A DNA stretch of 64,000 nucleotides, taken from positions 1 through 64,000 of the IMG/VR virus record IMGVR_UViG_3300033148_002122. The stretch is one strand, 5' to 3'. The first letter of the stretch is position 1; every line of letters begins with the position of its first letter. A program made the translations under genes and the position numbers. The notes under the pieces are model-generated. The model did not search any database. It had not been told where the DNA came from and saw only the letters and a list, made by a program, of their open reading frames with translations. Shown piece after piece: positions 62,201 to 64,000 of this stretch. Source of the stretch: a virus.

Positions 62201-64000
62201 GGAACAACTAGGTTGTTCGAAGCCGCTGCCGAATTTGGTTATTCAAATCTTGAGGACATGGTTGGGGATGATGGTACAGGGAGTGATTACTACAAATCTA
62301 GATATTGCCACCCAGGTGATCAACTTCTTGTTTATTGCTTAGGCCCATCAAGAACATGGGGTGACTGGTCAGATGACTCGTTTGGTGAAGGTGAACGCAA
62401 CTTACAACTTATTGCTGAGTTAGCAGAGAAAAGAAATGCATCGGTTGGTGTAGGGTATGCCGTAACCCCCTTTGATGGTGGAACAAGGCTTAGTGCTTTG
62501 TTTGATCCTAATGATGTAGATGACAGATGGCCTGGGTACATAAGTCCTAATACTTATATGACTAACCACACAGACGGGGATATAGTTTATGAGGGAAATG
62601 CTAGTTTAGCTACTGATTCTCCAGACACTGGTGACTACAGATATTATATTTTTTCAAAAGATGTATGGGAAAACTGGAGTAGTAGTGGTATTGAGTTCGC
62701 ATTTCCTTCAGCAAGAAAAGAAACAGAAGTAACATTCACTGTTTCTAGTTATTCTTTTTACTATGGAAGCATTATTATATACGGGACGTTATCACCAGAA
62801 ACGGACTTTGATATTGATCCTGCAAATGGTGAAACATTCTATAATGATTCAACAGCAGTTCCACCACTTAGCCCCGGAGGTTTACCACATGGTTCTGGGT
62901 GGTATCTTGAAGGAAGTAGAGCCAGAGAAATATACCCAATACGCTATATAAAAATGTATGGCGAAGGCGACACAGATAGAGGCAAAGTAGAATACGTATC
63001 AATAACAGATAACTACATAGATAGCGATACTCTGTATGAAGGATTGGTTCTTAACTTTAAATATTTATCATTAAATGTTGGAAATACTAATGCGCTTGAA
63101 CCTCATAAAGTAAGAACTATTGAGGATATTCCATATCCAAAACCAGATATTAATGTTGGTAAAAATACGTGGCATACTACCTTTGATCCCTATGTAGATG
63201 CTACCGCTGTTTATGATAGCATAGAAAAATCAATTCAATTTTATATTGGGAATATTAGAAACCCAATGGGTATCACAGATATTGAAATCTATAGGTATGA
63301 CGGAGAGAATCCAACAGATTCAGACTGGCCTGAAAGAGCTACCTATACACTTGGCACTGATTCTACATCCATACACACATTCAAAGAAGTTTCGAACTAC
63401 TTGCCTATAACTAGCTATAAAATTGTTCCTATTTCTGTCTATGGAGTTGAATCGTCTGAGCCTTTTTATCTTCTTAACATTACAACTAATCCGATTAACC
63501 CACCAAGTGTAGAAAGTGGTGGTGTATTCGCAAATTTTGCGTCACTAATTAATATGTCTCATGGATATGATAATGACATAATTTTTAACGTTAGAAAAAA
63601 TGGTACTAACTATGCTACTGGAGTATTATCATCCAATAAGATAACTACGTTCTATGATATTTTTTGGCAAGAGGGTGATACATACGATATAAGAGCATAC
63701 TACGATGGTTATTGGAGTGAGTACTCCGTAGTAATCGAACCTGTATGGGCAGGTATACAGACCGCTAATACTAACTTAGGTATTGAAGATGTGTATGATC
63801 ATGTAACGCTTGGTAATAGTACGTGGGATAATTATTTTGATGTTAACTTTAACCTACAGTTTACTGCCGCTACTAATAAGTTAGGAACATTTAAAATAGG
63901 CCAACCCGTGTGGTCTGGAACTGTTGGTGGATTCCAGTATAGAACAGTTGTTGTTCCTCTTTCCTACGGAGGTAAAACACAAGAATCTGCGTTAGCGGTT
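59300..64000 (+). CDS. giant tail protein: subtilisin-like protease, FN3 and glycosidase-like domains (3' truncated)
   Basis: ATG 59300 after CTGGAGA, open through the window end (1,567 codons seen). Residues about 250-610 are a subtilase: catalytic His408 in F-H-V-M (the usual H-G-T altered), G-V-A-P-G-C, oxyanion Asn510 in F-G-N-G-G, and catalytic Ser578 in G-Q-S-C-A-T-P-A-A-A-G. An FN3-like domain lies near 650-730. Residues about 770-1,050 contain G-I-F-L-D-D-F and match the gene at 19730 in order of motifs. At least eight DST triplets. It probably processes tail proteins or cuts host surface material. Confidence 0.75.
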   Translation, partial: MNKLSFKLSRRIDINRDSQFIKCVETHSLDNTIYYEFSYTESSSEYSWAYRYIEVKDSNVEISINKLLEFSLIESASIVNTNDEMLDISDNVIAGRCLRTCSGLAGQYWDAADIWGAGYAQAVTDSSAMFCFNLVAGCAGTSSSSYITGLVDSTVTFIAGFRDPFYTPEQLTDSTHYLERAVYFPTRSVAPNHSLQRYKVSGVESRVEANILYIAAELTEDDDTVLSSTDALYNLGIRSGIVSDGIPNTIFIAGICHHLHWSANSIDGLCIDADYEKGEMFIPGTSVRSNSLGWNIDGVQGKSVGIGQSDSTVNVGFEFDGLTSYPVERSRMVFGSQEGSGIGLFHPDLGGDGDSTHGVYLYNLGLNSVFVNNARKILYGDDLLGYTGQGYSREHVEDWSIDAGSSFHVMKVFGIVGGRWNDSGTLGVAPGCHMDPECVRGYIFELVDYGVADVYSYSLESSYLSDYGTLTFYDVVGDTGAYPIGSVANSLTAGYAASNDAWYLVPAFGNGGHYINFDSEIIGISAFSVWDGTSPVYSHGEALTFVSPVPQLIAGPYYDPNGATLFDSHSYGEYAGQSCATPAAAGGMLLLKEARPELSYFEAKNVLASSCRKFPDMTAESENWHHQFGYGRPDMLAAFNTDTTETPCAPPRGLIVDGVGRDTLLFRWTNPHYKHFEKVKILRKDALDPGTYDTFANLHSLSIEEQPEGIGQEESLEWVDTITTSPLGLSVTDSTYFGKVQLYFDFWGSSSYISTFSHNGMAEWNTTYYDLISAPGDTTSNDFPTGMPEVYFNYGGTAHAAMYVIDSTGDWFGYFIDHIRTTCEYFYDQGNPLYGIFLDDFANVISWSYIVGPEKTKTYDRNGAQNDSSHIFITCPELWSYYMASDYYPIWGDDNWEEMTKTEQKVVTIQWYYGVMNVQMESLEQQVWDIINNYCIPDGKMIVNGIGRRLDEIGGGHPTYGNWVPRYGTTRLFEAAAEFGYSNLEDMVGDDGTGSDYYKSRYCHPGDQLLVYCLGPSRTWGDWSDDSFGEGERNLQLIAELAEKRNASVGVGYAVTPFDGGTRLSALFDPNDVDDRWPGYISPNTYMTNHTDGDIVYEGNASLATDSPDTGDYRYYIFSKDVWENWSSSGIEFAFPSARKETEVTFTVSSYSFYYGSIIIYGTLSPETDFDIDPANGETFYNDSTAVPPLSPGGLPHGSGWYLEGSRAREIYPIRYIKMYGEGDTDRGKVEYVSITDNYIDSDTLYEGLVLNFKYLSLNVGNTNALEPHKVRTIEDIPYPKPDINVGKNTWHTTFDPYVDATAVYDSIEKSIQFYIGNIRNPMGITDIEIYRYDGENPTDSDWPERATYTLGTDSTSIHTFKEVSNYLPITSYKIVPISVYGVESSEPFYLLNITTNPINPPSVESGGVFANFASLINMSHGYDNDIIFNVRKNGTNYATGVLSSNKITTFYDIFWQEGDTYDIRAYYDGYWSEYSVVIEPVWAGIQTANTNLGIEDVYDHVTLGNSTWDNYFDVNFNLQFTAATNKLGTFKIGQPVWSGTVGGFQYRTVVVPLSYGGKTQESALAV

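Noticed and set aside
11052-64000. Bacteroidota host, because DST matches their glycosylation sequon
   Set aside because: Strong Shine-Dalgarno sequences before almost every gene argue against it; the sequon idea is kept as a hypothesis, the host call is not.

Overview
The window is a stretch of a tailed double-stranded DNA phage genome, or a prophage-derived contig. Every supported gene lies on the plus strand. Genes are packed tightly, many overlap by 1-4 bases (ATGA and TAATG junctions), and most have a clear Shine-Dalgarno sequence (AGGAGG-like) 5-9 bases before the start. It has HK97-type head genes, a tape measure of about 2,089 residues and a -1 frameshifted pair of tail chaperone genes. 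No contractile sheath gene was seen, so a long-tailed siphovirus-like virion fits best. Base composition is AT-rich, and arginine AGA and isoleucine ATA codons are common except in the capsid gene. The host cannot be named from this sequence. Consistent Shine-Dalgarno use and sigma70-like promoter matches argue against a host that avoids Shine-Dalgarno initiation.

Region 1 (1-5.4 kb) holds small early-type genes: several Cys-rich zinc-binding proteins, small membrane proteins, tRNA-Ser(UGA), a 17-residue peptide gene with paired hairpins, tRNA-Pro(UGG), and a DprA/LOG-like Rossmann protein. Region 2 (5.4-9.2 kb) combines nucleotide metabolism (dCMP deaminase, GMP reductase/IMP dehydrogenase family) with sugar chemistry (GT2 glycosyltransferase, NAD-dependent epimerase). 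A GDP-mannose dehydratase/reductase-type enzyme lies earlier, at 851-1846. Region 3 (9.2-9.5 kb) is a non-coding stretch full of hairpins. Region 4 (9.5-14.2 kb) carries a beta-helix fibre, a GT2 enzyme, a methyltransferase-like protein and a further glycosyltransferase. Region 5 (14.1-22.6 kb) has a tyrosine recombinase, SSB, a family A DNA polymerase, an M15 peptidase endolysin next to a holin-like gene, a cupin, a glycosidase-like protein, a nuclease and a sigma-factor-like protein.

Region 6 (22.6-46.4 kb) is the packaging and head module: small and large terminase, virion appendage genes including a 1,422-residue protein made of about 65 copies of a 14-residue DST(G/A)SYS repeat, an HNH endonuclease, a GT4 glycosyltransferase, a portal fused to a MuF-like domain, a protease-scaffold protein, major capsid protein, connector genes, major tail protein and the frameshifted tail chaperones. 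Region 7 (46.4-64 kb) holds the tape measure and a series of very large tail-tip or fibre proteins. It ends in a truncated subtilisin-like protease with a glycosidase-like domain.

The most unusual signal is the tripeptide Asp-Ser-Thr. It is strongly over-used in virion surface proteins and nearly absent from the capsid, tape measure and enzymes. It sits at a 14-residue period in two structurally different proteins, one predicted beta and one predicted coiled coil. DST resembles the D-S/T-hydrophobic-or-T O-glycosylation sequon known from Bacteroidota, and this phage encodes four glycosyltransferases and several sugar-nucleotide enzymes. A phage-encoded system that glycosylates its own adhesins is therefore a plausible hypothesis, but it is an inference.
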